Positions 22,966 to 34,466 of a stretch of 64,000 nt of DNA are shown piece after piece (within the stretch, counting starts at the first letter, position 1; the number at the start of each line of letters is the position of its first letter). The translations under genes and the position numbers were made by a program. The notes below the pieces were generated by a model. The model made no database searches. It saw only the letters and a list, made by a program, of their open reading frames with translations, and had not been told where the DNA came from. This DNA comes from Ashinkailepas kermadecensis (lineage: Eukaryota > Arthropoda > Thecostraca > Neolepadidae): assembly GCA_034440615.1 (NCBI GenBank), contig JAOTOM010004750.1:333501-397500 (forward strand). The letters are read 5' to 3'.

Positions 22966-23500
22966 CAGCTGAAGTGAGGCTGCTGTATGGCCAGCTGTAG
23001 TGAGGCTGCTGTATGGCCAGCTGTAGTGAGGCTGCTGTATGGCCAGCTGTAGTGAGGCTGCTGTATGGCCAGCTGTAGTGAGGCTGCTGTAGTGAGGCTG
23101 CTGGTGGCCAGCTGAAGTGAGGCTGCTGTATAGCCAGCTGTAGTGAGGCTGCTGGTGGCCAGCTGTAGTGAGGCTGCTATATGGCCAGCTGTAGTGAGGA
23201 TGCTGTATGGCCAGCTGTAGTGAGGCTGCTGTATGGCCAGCTGTAGTGAGGCTGCTGGTGGCCAGCTGTAGTGAGATGCTGTATGGCCAGCTGTAGTGAG
23301 GCTGCTGTATGGCCAGCTGTAGTGAGGCTGCTGTATGGCCAGCTGTAGTGAGGCTGCTGTATGGCCAGCTGTAGTGAGGCTGCTGTATGGCCAGCTGTAG
23401 TGAGGCTGCTGGTGGCCAGCTGTAGTGAGGCTGCTGTATGGCCAGCTGTAGTGAGGCTGCTGGTGGCCAGCTGTAGTGAGGCTGCTGTATGGCCAGCTGG
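22966..23500. repeat. 25/26-bp minisatellite with CAGCTG E-boxes
   Basis: The 26-bp unit is GTATGGCCAGCTGTAGTGAG followed by GCTGCT; a 25-bp form starts GGTGGCCAGCTG. About 20 copies. Almost every copy has CAGCTG, a bHLH E-box. The long frames (up to 244 codons on the minus strand) are artefacts. Confidence 0.95.
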
Positions 23501-24411
23501 CCGTCCCGGCCGCTGGCGCTTTCGCTGCACCGTGAGCGCGCTTCACGCCCACTTCCGGCCGGCTGACGGCGGGGTCGGCGACCTTGACCTTCGGGCGCGC
23601 GTGGGAATCGATGCAGTGCCCTACCTGCCGCCGGCGCCAGCTTCACGAGGGAAATACGCGACCATCGGCGACTCGATGAAGGAGAGAGTTGGTTATTCGA
23701 TTCAAGCGGCTTTCATCACGTCTGGCCATTTCGAGACTATGAGATGAAATAGATTGAAATGACAGAATGATAACTATGGCAGGTGTGTGTCGGGTAGAAT
23801 GAGTGGATGCGGCAAGAAAGAAGAAAATATTTCTTTGTGACGTTCTTCACCGCCCCGTGTCCATACTTCGAAGGTAGCTGACACGTCTCTCGTGAACTGA
23901 TTCGCAAGAGCACTGAACTGAACAAACTGAGCCGATTCTCCATGTAGCCTCGCCCCCCCAGGCAACGAACGACTGCGAGGAGCCGAAAATACGCGAGGCT
24001 GGTGAGGCTCGATCCCGTGACGCTTCGGTTACGAGACAGACGAGTTGAGCGCCACACAACTAGCCAGACGACGGGCGGCCAGCGTGTCGGTGTGTCGACT
24101 CTGTGACGTCATCGGCTGCCACCACGCCAAATCACTCATCGCCACATGCAGCCGTTCACTCGTCGCTGGCATTGTGGCAGCCCTGCATCTCGCGCCGACC
24201 TTGGAGGGAGATGAGAGGACTGGCATCAGGAGGTGCATATCTGTCTCTATAAGATAACATAAACGAATAGCGGCACGAATCCCAAAATGACATGAATTTC
24301 ATTCATGTACTTGTAGGCATGGAATGGGTCGGCATTTTAAGGCAATTGCAGCTCACGCACTTGTTTGTGAACAATAAGATGCAATAAAGACGTCAACCCA
24401 CAGTGTTCGTG
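23501..24411. other. GC-rich then mixed unassigned DNA
   Basis: 23500-23660 is CpG-rich and non-repetitive; the rest is of mixed composition. No recognisable exon. Frames up to about 128 codons begin inside the preceding array. Confidence 0.35.
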
Positions 24412-25590
24412 ACATCGGCGTGTTGGCCGTGTTTACCACACCCGTCCGTGACATGGCCGTATTTACCACACCCGTCCGTGACATGGCCGTGTTTACCACA
24501 CCCGTCCGTGACATGGCCGTGTTTACCACACCCGTCCGTGCATGGCCGTGTTTATCACACCCGTCCGTGACATGGCCGTGTTTACCACACCCGTCCGTGA
24601 CATGGCCGTGTTTACCACACCCGTCCGTGACATGGCCGTGTTTACCACACCCGTCCGTGACATGGCCGTGTTTATCACACCCGTCCGTGACATGGCCGTG
24701 TTTACCACACCCGTCCGTGACATGGCCGTGTTTACCACACCCGTCCGTGACATGGCCGTGTTTACCACACCCGTCCGTGACATGGCCGTATTTACCACAC
24801 CCGTCCGTGACATGGCCGTGTTTATCACACCCGTCCGTGACATGGCCGTGTTTACCACACCCGTCCGTGACATGGCCGTGTTTATCACACCCGTCCGTGA
24901 CATGGCCGTGTTTACCACACCCGTCCGTGACATGGCCGTGTTTACCACACCCGTCCGTGACATGGCCGTGTTTACCACACCCGTCCGTGACATGGCCGTG
25001 TTTATCACACCCGTCCGTGACATGGCCGTGTTTACCACACCCGTCCGTGACATGGCCGTGTTTACCACACCCGTCCGTGACATGGTCGTGTTTATCACAC
25101 CCGTCCGTGACATGGCCGTGTTTACCACACCCGTCCGTGACATGGCCGTGTTTATCACACCCGTCCGTGACATGGCCGTGTTTACCACACCCGTCCGTGA
25201 CATGGCCGTGTTTACCACACCCGTCCGTGACATGGCCGTGTTTACCACACCCGTCCGTGACATGGCCGTGTTTACCACACCCGTCCGTGACATGGCCGTG
25301 TTTACCACACCCCTCGGTAACATCGGCGTGCTTACCACACCCGTCAGTGACATGGCCGTGTTTACCACACCCGTCCGTGACATGGCCGTGTTTACCGCAC
25401 CCGTCCGGGACATGGCCGTGTTTACCACACCCGTCCGTGACATGGCCGTATTTACCACACCCGTCCGTGACATGGCCGTGTTTACCACACTCGTCCGTGA
25501 CATGGCCGTATTTACCACACCCGTCCGTGACATGGTCGTGTTTATCACACCCGTCCGTGACTTCGACGTGTTGACTACGTCCGTTTGATA
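24412..25590. repeat. 30-bp minisatellite, about 39 copies
   Basis: The unit is CATGGCCGTGTTTACCACAC followed by CCGTCCGTGA. Copies in the middle are almost identical, with a recurring TTTATC variant. One unit near 24541 is 29 bp. The ends are diverged. Because 30 is divisible by three, frames of 348-416 codons are open on both strands with 10-residue repeats; I treat none as a gene, since openness in four frames follows from the unit. Confidence 0.97.
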
Positions 25591-26589
25591 CAATTTCCGT
25601 CACATATTTTCCGCTGGTTCATCTCTCTTCTGATGTAGTGCATGCATTTGCTTCCGTGGAGAACGGCCTAGCATAACACATTCGTCGTAGTGTTCATCCA
25701 CGTCTGATCGCGCGATTCCTTGCTGATCATGATTGGATATCATGATTGGATATCATGATTTGATATCATGATTGGACATCAGAACGAATCGTGATGTACC
25801 AGCATGGGAAAATGATTGCCATTATCACGGACACTGTCGTAGCCATATCAATGGCATCATCGACAATTCAATCACGTAAAGTAAACTGTAGTAGTAAACT
25901 GTAAACTTGAAACTGAGTAAAGAAGAGTAAACTGTAAACTGAGTAAAAAGAGTAAACTGTAAGCTTGAAAAAAAATTATCCATATAATTATCATTTGTAC
26001 AGTGGCGATTTATTATACATATTAATGTTTTCTCCCATTTTATTTTTGCATCTGAGAATTGGCGTTGATTATAGCTGTTCTAAAATGTTATATGTTGAGT
26101 AACGCATGCCGCTATATCTGGTTGCACACGGGAACTACGAGCAGGCGTCACTTGAACAATTTCAACGCAAGCCATTTCGGTGCCGCTTGACCGCTGAGTG
26201 GCAGGCATTAGCTCTCCGCTGATCGGAAGAATGTATGAATTATTGTGCCATGTCGATGGCCTGTTGACGGCCCTGTTCCCAGCACACAAATCCGCCGAGC
26301 TTTTTTCGTGGTGGGAACTGGGATGTTTTGCTCTCGGGAAAGCGGCGACCAGGCCCGGTAATGCCGGGGACGTCTGTCCCCTGCGAAGAGTTCCCATGCA
26401 TTACCAGCAACTGGACGGCGCTTTTACGGACGTCAACAGTCGGCAACCTTCGACAGCCGGGCGAATTAGCGAGCCGGCGGCCGAGTCAGTGGTGGCTTCC
26501 CTACACCGTGGGTAGTGGAGAACGGCGCCGTGCCAATACGGCAGGGGGCGAGTCAGTGGTGGCTTCCCTACACCGCGGGTAGTGGAGAA
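25591..26589. other. Unassigned DNA with small repeats
   Basis: 25735-25785 has four copies of a 13-bp unit ATCATGATTGGAT. 25880-25970 has GTAAACTG-type repeats. 26483-26592 has two copies of a roughly 60-bp segment containing GTGGCTTCCCTACACCG. No gene recognised. Confidence 0.5.
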
Positions 26590-27924
26590 TGGCACCGTAG
26601 GTCAAAATAAGGTCACCGATTTTGAATAGTGTCATTTTTGGATACTTTTTGGAAGCTTGTCAAGAATAGTCGTTCAAGGATTGTCTAAATGTGTATCGAT
26701 CAATCGAAGACATTCAAACCATTTCGATGTGCATGTGCTCTTTCGTAGAAAAGGACAAAAATAGTTTGAATGACGCCAGGTGACATTGTGAGGTCATGTG
26801 AAAGCCAAAACTGAAGCTTGCTTTTCATGTTCAGGATATCCATCTCATCAATCATAGCGCAAAAAGCAGAATATATATGATGGAGCTCGTTGCCTCGTAA
26901 ACTTGCAGGCTCCTATCAGGTCATGTCACGTGGCCAGGTATGGATCAACATTCTTATAGGGGTAATACATTTCCTCGGAGGAGCCCCTTCGACAAAAAAT
27001 AATCGTTGAGCGTGAGGGAGGGGTGCTCTCGAGCATATTAAAGGGGTGCGGGAGGAGCGTCTTTGGTTGCAAAAAATCCGTTTGAGCCGGGGATGGGGAT
27101 GCATTCGAGGGGCCAGACTTTTCCTGCCGGAGGGATACGACCTATCCATGAGGTTGACTGAGCATATGACCCTTGTGCCCCCCCAACTTCTGCATCCGTC
27201 CTTGAGTAAATCGTTATTTTTAGACAGTTATATGATATCACATGGTCTTATTACATGAGTTGATGTGCCATCAAAGTGCATTTAAATGCTTGTACCATTT
27301 GAAGGTCATTCTAGTTCCACGACTCAGGTGACTCGGGTTGGACTAAATTGATTGATCCTATGTTGGCAGAAGATTGACTACGAGAGTAGTTTCGACTTCA
27401 GCATTCTTGCCCCACCAGGTGTCAAAACTATAGGGATATGACATAGGTCATCCTAGGTCATTTTCCCAGGTGACTTTGTATGATCTAAGTTGAGTTTACT
27501 TTGTACCAAAAATTGTTTTCTGGGGTGGATTTCTATGCTGAATTCGATTTCGCCATTCCATGTTTACCCCAGAAATGCACAAATTAAGGATTTCCATAAA
27601 ATGTGACAAGTGTACCACTTTAAGTGGATGACCTTGTCTGTTCGAATGTAACTACATAGCATTTCATGAAGTCCTTGGCACTATGTGCTACGATGCATAT
27701 TTCCAAATCCACTTGTATTTGTGTCATCGCTTTTTCTTCGTAGTTTGCACGTTACTGAACGATTACGTTCTAAAGCGGAAAACAAATATGTTGCATTCCA
27801 CACAAAATACGCGTGGCTCTGATCATCAAGTACCATTTTGGTAATACCATGATATTAGTCAGAAGCTCAGCTAACTATTTATGGCACGTCTTGCCCAACA
27901 ATGTAATTTTGCTGGCGACTAGGA
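26590..27924. other. AGGTCA-containing unassigned DNA
   Basis: TGACCT/AGGTCA hexamers cluster at 26590-26800 and 27300-27480, as in the TTAA elements, but I could not find TTAA-flanked inverted ends. It may be an older member of the same family. No credible frame. Confidence 0.35.
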
Positions 27925-28345
27925 GTGCAGGACAGGCAATATATACCTGTCAGTCGGCGACACTACGATGGTCACCTCTTTGTCAGCGGTTAAGAGTGGA
28001 AGCCAAGCAATATATGCATGTCAATCGGCGACCTACGATGGTCACCTCTTTGTCAGCGGCTAGGAGTGGAAGCCAGGCAACATGGACCTGTCAGTCGGCG
28101 ACACTACGATGGTTACCTCTTCGTCAGCGGCTAGGAGTGGAATCCAGGCAATATAGATCTGTCAGTCTGAGACACTAGGATGATCACCTCTTTGTCAGCG
28201 GCTAGGAGTGGAAGCCAGGCAATATAGATCTGTCAGTCTGAGACACTAGGATGATCACCTCTTTGTCAGCGGCTAGGAGTGGAAGCCAGGCAATATAGAC
28301 CTGTCAGTCGGCGACACTACGATGCTCACATCTTTGCTAGCGGTT
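27925..28345. repeat. 71-bp minisatellite, about 6 copies
   Basis: Units start at GTCAGTCGGCGACACTACGA (27949) and recur every 69-71 bp; one variant reads GTCAGTCTGAGACACTAGGA. Copies 4 and 5 share this variant, so they arose from one another. Confidence 0.93.
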
Positions 28346-28507
28346 TGGAGTGAATCTATGAAACTACTGATGGATAGAATGATAATTTTCCATACGCGAA
28401 ATAACCGTAAGCATTTCTCTATTTTTCCCGTCAACTGGAACCTGAGTGTCTTCAGCGTACTATGCAACCACAGCTGCCTTTGAGAACATGGATAGAAATG
28501 CCGCCTC
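28346..28507. other. Short unassigned spacer
   Basis: Nothing recognised. Confidence 0.4.
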
Positions 28508-28755
28508 CCTGATAGAGGGAACACCAGGCTGCCGTTTCGGCGGCGGGAGAACACCCAGCTGCCGCTGCGATGTTGAGGGAACACCAGGCTGCCGTTTCGG
28601 TGGCGGGGAACACCCAGCTGCTGTTTCGGTGGTGGGGAACACCAGGCTGCCGTTTCGGCGGTGAGAGAACAGCAGGCTGCCGTTTCGGCGGCGGGAGAAC
28701 AGCAGCGATGCCGGGAGAACAGCAGCGATGCCGGGAGAACAGCAGCGACGGCACG
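28508..28755. repeat. Irregular 30-34-bp minisatellite
   Basis: Units resemble GGGAACACCAGGCTGCCGTT followed by TCGGCGG; about 7 copies with length changes, then a short CGATGCCGGGAGAACAGCAG repeat. Some copies carry CAGCTG. Confidence 0.88.
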
Positions 28756-29282
28756 CTATTCCACTAATAGCGCCAATTAGTGGTGGTTGTTTTTGTACAC
28801 AAACTCGGTGTGAGTGCGTCCGAAGCCTTTTTATCACCACCGTCGTTGATACCATTCGTTTTTGCTGTTTGCCTGCGATTTAAATAGACGACGTCGACCT
28901 TTTGGTTGCCGGACTTTAACCAGAACGTATCGGCGGCGGGAGGTGCTCCATGAATACTAATCAGCGCGTGCGAATGAATGGCGCCTGAATGAACGGCAAG
29001 TGTAGGATCTTTCCATACGGGGAAGTAATCGAACCGCTGCGGCCTGCAAGCCGACATGCAATATCGCCGAAGCTGGCGCCAAATTGCCGGGATGGCTCCA
29101 AACGGCCGGCAGACATGGCATTCACGTGGCCGTAGTGAACGGCCGATGGTCTGGCAGGCGACCAGCTGAATGAATGAGTTGAGTTACTAATCGTAATGGT
29201 GTTGTAATGGGAAGTAATGGTGTAGTAATGGGAAGCATGAGTGGTCCGCTGGCCTTGTTTGTGGGCGCCCCGGCCTGAACAA
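28756..29282. other. Unassigned DNA
   Basis: Mixed composition. The minus-strand frame ending 28961 runs out of the adjacent array and is not a gene. Nothing else is recognised. Confidence 0.4.
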
Positions 29283-30940
29283 TGGCTGTCGCTGTCGTGG
29301 CTGACACCCGTGGCTGTGGCTGTCGTGGCTGACACCCGTGGCTGTGGCTGTCGTGGCTGACGGCAGTGGCTGTCGTGGCTGACACCCGTGGCTGTGGCTG
29401 TCGTGGCTGACACCCGTGGCTGTGGCGTCGTGGCTGACACCCGTGGCTGTGGCTGTCGTGGCTGACACCCGTGGCTGTGGCTGTCTGGCTGACACCCGTG
29501 GCTGTGACTATCGTGGCTGACACCTGTGGTTGTGGCTGTCGGCTTACACCCGTGACTGTGGTTGTCGTGGCTGACGGCAGTGGTTGTGGCTGTCGTGGCT
29601 GACGGCAGTGGCTGTCGTGGCTGACACCCGTGGTTGTGGCTGTCGTGGCTGACACCCGTGGTTGTGGCTGTCGTGGCTGACACCCGTGGCTGTGGCTGTC
29701 GTGGCTGACACCCGTGGCTGTGGCTGTCGTGGCTGACACCCGTGGCTGTGGCTGTCGTGGCTGACACCCGTGGCTGTGACTATCGTGGCTGACACCCGTG
29801 GCTGTGACTATCGTGGCTGACACCCGTGGCTGTGGCTGTCGTGGCTGACACCCGTGGCTGTGGCTGTCGTGGCTGACACCCGTGGCTGTGACTATCGTGG
29901 CTGACACCTGTGGTTGTGGCTGTCGTGCCTTACACCCGTGACTGTGGTTGTCGTGGCTGACGGCAGTGGTTGTGGCTGTCGTGGCTGACGGCAGTGGCTG
30001 TCGTGGCTGACACCCGTGGCTGTGGCTGTCGTGGCTGACACCCGTGGCTGTGGCTGTCGTGGCTGACACCCGTGGCTGTGACTATCGTGGCTGACACCTG
30101 TGGTTGTGGCTGTCGTGGCTTACACCCGTGACTGTGGTTGTCGTGGCTGACGGCAGTGGTTGTGGCTGTCGTGGCTGACGGCAGTGGCTGTCGTGGCTGA
30201 CACCCGTGGTTGTGGCTGTCGTGGCTGACACCCGTGGTTGTAGCTGTCGTAGCTGACACCCGTGGTTGTGGCTCTCGTGGCTGACGGCAGTGGTTGTGGC
30301 TGTCGTGGCTGACACCCGTGGCTGTGGCTGTCGTGGTTGACACCCGTGGTTGTGGCTGTCGTGGCTGACACCCGTGGTTGTGGCTGTCGTGGCTGACACC
30401 CGTGGTTGTTGCTGTCGTGGCTGACACCCGTGGATGTGGCTGTCGTGGCTGACGGCAGTGGTTGTGGCTGTCGTGGCTGACACCCGTGGCTGTGGTTGTC
30501 GTGGCTGACGGCAGTGGTTGTGGCTGTCGTGGCTGACGGCAGTGGCTGTCGTGGCTGACACCCGTGGTTGTGGCTGTCGTGGCTGACACCCGTGGTTGTA
30601 GCTGTCGTGGCTGACATCCGTGGTTGTGGCTCTCGTGGCTGACGGCAGTGGTTGTGGCTGTCGTGGCTGACACCCGTGGCTTGACACCCGTGGTTGTGGC
30701 TGTCGTGGCTGACACCCGTGGTTGTGGCTGTCGTGGCTGACACCCGTGGTTGTTGCTGTCGTGGCTGACACCCGTGGATGTGGCTGTCGTGGCTGACGGC
30801 AGTGGTTGTGGCTGTCGTGGCTGACACCCGTGGCTGTGGCTGTCGTGGCTGACACCCGTGGTTGTGGCTGTCGTGGCTGACGGCAGTGGCTGACATCGGT
30901 GGCTGTCGCTGTCGTGGCTGACATCAGTGGCTGTGGGGCA
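29283..30940. repeat. 22/28-bp compound minisatellite, about 1.65 kb
   Basis: The main 28-bp unit is GTGGCTGTGGCTGTCGTGGC followed by TGACACCC; a shorter form ends in TGACGGCA. About 60 units. Blocks of several units recur: 29940-30180 resembles 30120-30250, and 30255-30550 resembles 30600-30800. This gives a higher-order structure. Frames up to 372 codons are artefacts. Confidence 0.95.
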
Positions 30941-31450
30941 TGTTTGAATGTGAGGACGGAGACCCGTTCCCAGGCCTGCTACTGCACAAAACACAACGAT
31001 ACCATGCAACTGGCCGAGGAGTGTTGCAGGGCAAAGTGTCGGTGCCATAACCCCTCCTCATTTGCTGTTGTTGTTTTCGTTGGAAGCCGTGCAATGACCC
31101 GATGACGTCATTGGTAGCATGAGTCTGAAGCTACAGTCCAGGCTTTGCTTTTTCCCATCGGCACAGACAGCGGCCGTTCTCTGTCGTCACCTCCCCCCCC
31201 CCCTCAACACCCTTTTGCTGGTGGAATTACAGGCCGCCGCTGCAATTCAAAACTGAATCCAAATTTACCGAGGCTATGTCGTATAACATGAGATGATAAG
31301 AATTTCCGAGTAATCGTTTGTCCAACAGAAAGACGCAGTATACGTACCTGCCGCCTTAAATACCCACCATAAATACCCACGGCCCCATCCACCCTAAATA
31401 CCCACCGACCATTCCACCCTAAATACACTCTCCCTCTCTCATCCATCCAC

Positions 31451-31516
<66 letters not shown>

Positions 31517-32079
31517 CTTTCTCTCTCATAACTCCTCGATGCCTGCCACCTGTCGGCGAGCAGTCATCATTGTATTGGTGGCCGCCTAACACGTGCGGCC
31601 TTGCCAGGTAGACGACCTGTATTTGGAGCCGATAAATCCCTGCTCCCACCAGGCTCACAACGAGCTACTCCCTGCCGACATGCCTGATGAAGTTTTCCAC
31701 GACGAGGTTGCAGCTAATGCAAACCAACACCTCAACAATTGCGCATCTAATTGAACTGCAGGTCGTAATGGAGAGGCGTGCTCACATGTACCGTCAGTGG
31801 TCCCCGACAGACGGGCAGTATATTATCAGGTTAGCTTCCGGCTCTGCGGCGGCACCAAATGCCGCCAGCGAGGGTGAGCAGGTGAGCAGGTGAGCGGGTG
31901 CGCACGTGCTGTTGTCCGACGCGGGCTATTATTCATGCCCAGCGGATTGGAAGGTGGTTGTGTACTACTCGACCGGAATGTAGCGGGACGAGCGAGGGAT
32001 CGCAGGGGCACGTGGGGCGAGTGTGTCACCGAGTTCGGGATTTGTCTGTTGTCAGTATGTCAGTCGTCGTGTCAAGGAC
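30941..32079. other. Unassigned DNA around a CT tract
   Basis: Contains two or three copies of a CACCCTAAATACCCAC motif (31355-31430) and the CT tract. Otherwise no feature is supported. Confidence 0.4.
31451..31513. repeat. (CT)n microsatellite
   Basis: About 30 CT dinucleotides with one early TT interruption. Confidence 0.97.
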
Positions 32080-32410
32080 AAGGTCACATCCGTTGCCGTG
32101 TCAGTGTCACAGCTGCTACCGTGTCAGTGTCACAGCTGCTACCGCGTCAGTGTCACAGCTGCTGCCGTATCAGTGTCACAGCTGCTGCCGTGTCAATGTC
32201 ACAGCTACTGCCGTGTCAGTGTCACAGCTGCTGTCGTGTCAGTGTCACAGCCGCCGTGTCAAGGTCACAGCCGTTGCCATGTCAGTGTCATAGCTGCTGC
32301 CGTGTCAGTGTCACAACCGCCGTGTCAACGTCACAGCCGTTGTCATGTCAGTGACACAGCTGCTGCCGTGTCAGTGTCACAGCCGCTGTCGTGTCAGTGT
32401 CACGGTTGGC
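32080..32410. repeat. 23-bp minisatellite with CAGCTG
   Basis: The unit is TCAGTGTCACAGCTGCTACC followed by GTG, about 14 copies including shorter ones with CAGCCG. The first units are regular at 23 bp. Confidence 0.92.
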
Positions 32411-32452
32411 GTGGCATTAATGGCACAGCTCTCGTGTTAGCAGCACCGCTGA

Positions 32453-32577
32453 GTAAAGGTCGACATTTCCCGCAGTGCCTAGTATCAGTGCCTAGTGAAG
32501 GTCAACATTTCCCGCAGTGCCTAGTAGCAGTGCCTAGTGAAGGTCGACATTTCCCGCAGTGCCTAGCAGCGATGCCG
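32453..32577. repeat. Tandem triplication of about 42-51 bp
   Basis: Three copies of a segment starting AAAGGTCGACATTTCCCGCA or close variants, each ending in GTGCCTAGT. Confidence 0.9.
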
Positions 32578-32869
32578 TTGTGTTACTGTACCATCGGTAC
32601 AGTCTCAATCTCGTCACTTCACGCCGCGATGAGATTTCAAACTGCTAACGATCTGCACCAACTGCGACAGATTCTAATCATTTTAGCCCCCAACCGAATG
32701 ATCTAAACAATATGACAACCACCCAATCAGCTGTAAATTTTCTACCAGTCAGACATCATAGAGTATTCAGTACTACCTGCTCACGAATAACCAGAGCCAA
32801 TTGAATACTCCGCCCTGCCATTTATTGGCGAGATTGACCGGATTTGGATTTGTTTCATCTCATCGTATT
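32578..32869. other. Unassigned spacer before the LINE
   Basis: Nothing recognised. Confidence 0.4.
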
Positions 32870-33332
32870 TCAGTTCCCTGTATTTCTGCGTGCTCTTGTT
32901 TATTTAGATTTCATTAGGTAGGTTTTTTCCCCACGATCGGGAAAAAACGAAAGAAGGATACGGACCCCAGCTCGCCACCGGACTCTGAATCGGAATTTCG
33001 CTACTCACTACACCTGACGACCATCGCGCGACCCCGGACTCTGCACATGATGTTCCTCCTCTCGATACCACTGTTGATGACACGCGCCGGATAATTCCTT
33101 TGGACGACGCCATGGAAGCCCTTTGTCCCTCACCGAACCCCGCTCATACCAAGACCCCGCCTCGCAATTCCGACCAGACCATCACTATCCACGCCACAGA
33201 CCCACGCCCTAACCAGACCACGCCATCCCACCGCTTCCTTCCGCCGTATTAACGTTTTCTGGCCGACCAAACAACTCTTCTCCATCTGCTCCTTAGCCAA
33301 TCCTGATATCGAAGCCCCTGCCAACGGAACCC

Positions 33333-34466
33333 TTGTCATCAAAACCCAAACAAACCCGAGCCCAGACCAAAGCCCTCCTCCGTACCACCGCATTTTGTGG
33401 TAAATCCGTCACCATTACCCTTCATTCCAACCGCAACACCACCAAGGGCACCGTCTTCGCGCCGGAGTTCCGCTTCATGACTGAAGCTGATATCCAGACG
33501 GAGCTCAGGCCGGAGGGGGTGACCCACGTCCACCGCATTACCTCATTTAAAGACGACCAGAACCGCGATACAAGCCTCCTTGTCCTTTCCTTCAACTCTA
33601 CAAGTCTTCCCAAGACCCTCCTCGCCGGCTACATCCGATTCCAAGTCCGCGTATTTATTCCAAATCCTCTCCGCTGTTTTAATTGCCAGCGCTTCGGCCA
33701 TGGCAGTAAAACTTGTCGCCAGTCCGGCCGCTGCCCCAAATGCGGAGAAACACACCATCCTGATTCCACCTGCTCCAAACCTGCCCACTGCCTCAGCTGT
33801 AGCACATCCGATCACCTCACCACTTCCAACCAATGTCCAGTCTGGCGACGGAAAAAAGAGGTTTGCGCCGTCAAGGCCACGACCGGAGTCTCCTACCCGC
33901 AGGCCCGGCGGACCGTCGAGGCCACCTCCCCGACCACCAAAACGTACGCCCAGGCGGCCACCGTTGCTCCTCCCACACATCGCGTCAACACTACTTCTAC
34001 TTCGATTCAAACTGACATGATTCCCGGTCTGGCTACACTAAAAAAACTTGCACCACTCACCACACCTACACAAACCACCCTGGCTCAAAACACACAGACC
34101 ATTCCGACCAAACAGACTCCAACGAATTCTGCAAGGAATGCCAGACCCCGCAGCCATTCGGCTGCCGGAGAAATGCGCGCCACTTCCGTGGCCCGCCGAC
34201 GGAGCCCGGCGCGACCGGTGCCGGCCGGCGACCACGTGACCCGACCGACTCCCAGCCGGCGGGCATCCCCCGCGGCAGTGGCAGGCCGCCGAGAGCCGGC
34301 CGCCAAGGTCACCGACCAGCCGGACGGCTCGGGTGCAGCCGTCCGACCTCAATCTACACGCCCGCCTGACCTCCACGCATGGATCAGACACGCACCGAAA
34401 GGTGCACACAAACAATATTATTTCTCCCAATGTCTGCATTTTTACAATGGAATTGCCGTAGTTTAA
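33333..34466 (+). pseudogene. LINE copy 3 ORF1 (Gag-like, zinc knuckles)
   Basis: This open frame of about 377 codons has no natural start: its first codon is TTG and two frameshifts precede it. Upstream, 33203-33350 in another frame encodes FRRINVFWPTKQLF, the likely earlier part of the same protein. Around residues 110-165 three cysteine/histidine knuckles follow one another (CFNCQRFGHGSKTC, CPKCGETHHPDSTC, CLSC...C). These bind nucleic acid in ORF1 proteins of I/Jockey-type LINEs. The C-terminal 150 residues are Pro/Thr/Arg-rich and low-complexity. Confidence 0.8.

Noticed and set aside
24353..25603. Long open frames with 10-residue repeats on both strands, possible repeat protein genes
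   Set aside because: They exist because a stop-free 30-bp unit is a multiple of three; they overlap each other and show no start context, signal peptide or conserved domain.
33333..34466. Host zinc-knuckle protein gene
   Set aside because: It is followed directly by endonuclease, RT and RNase H of a LINE and fits ORF1 of that element.
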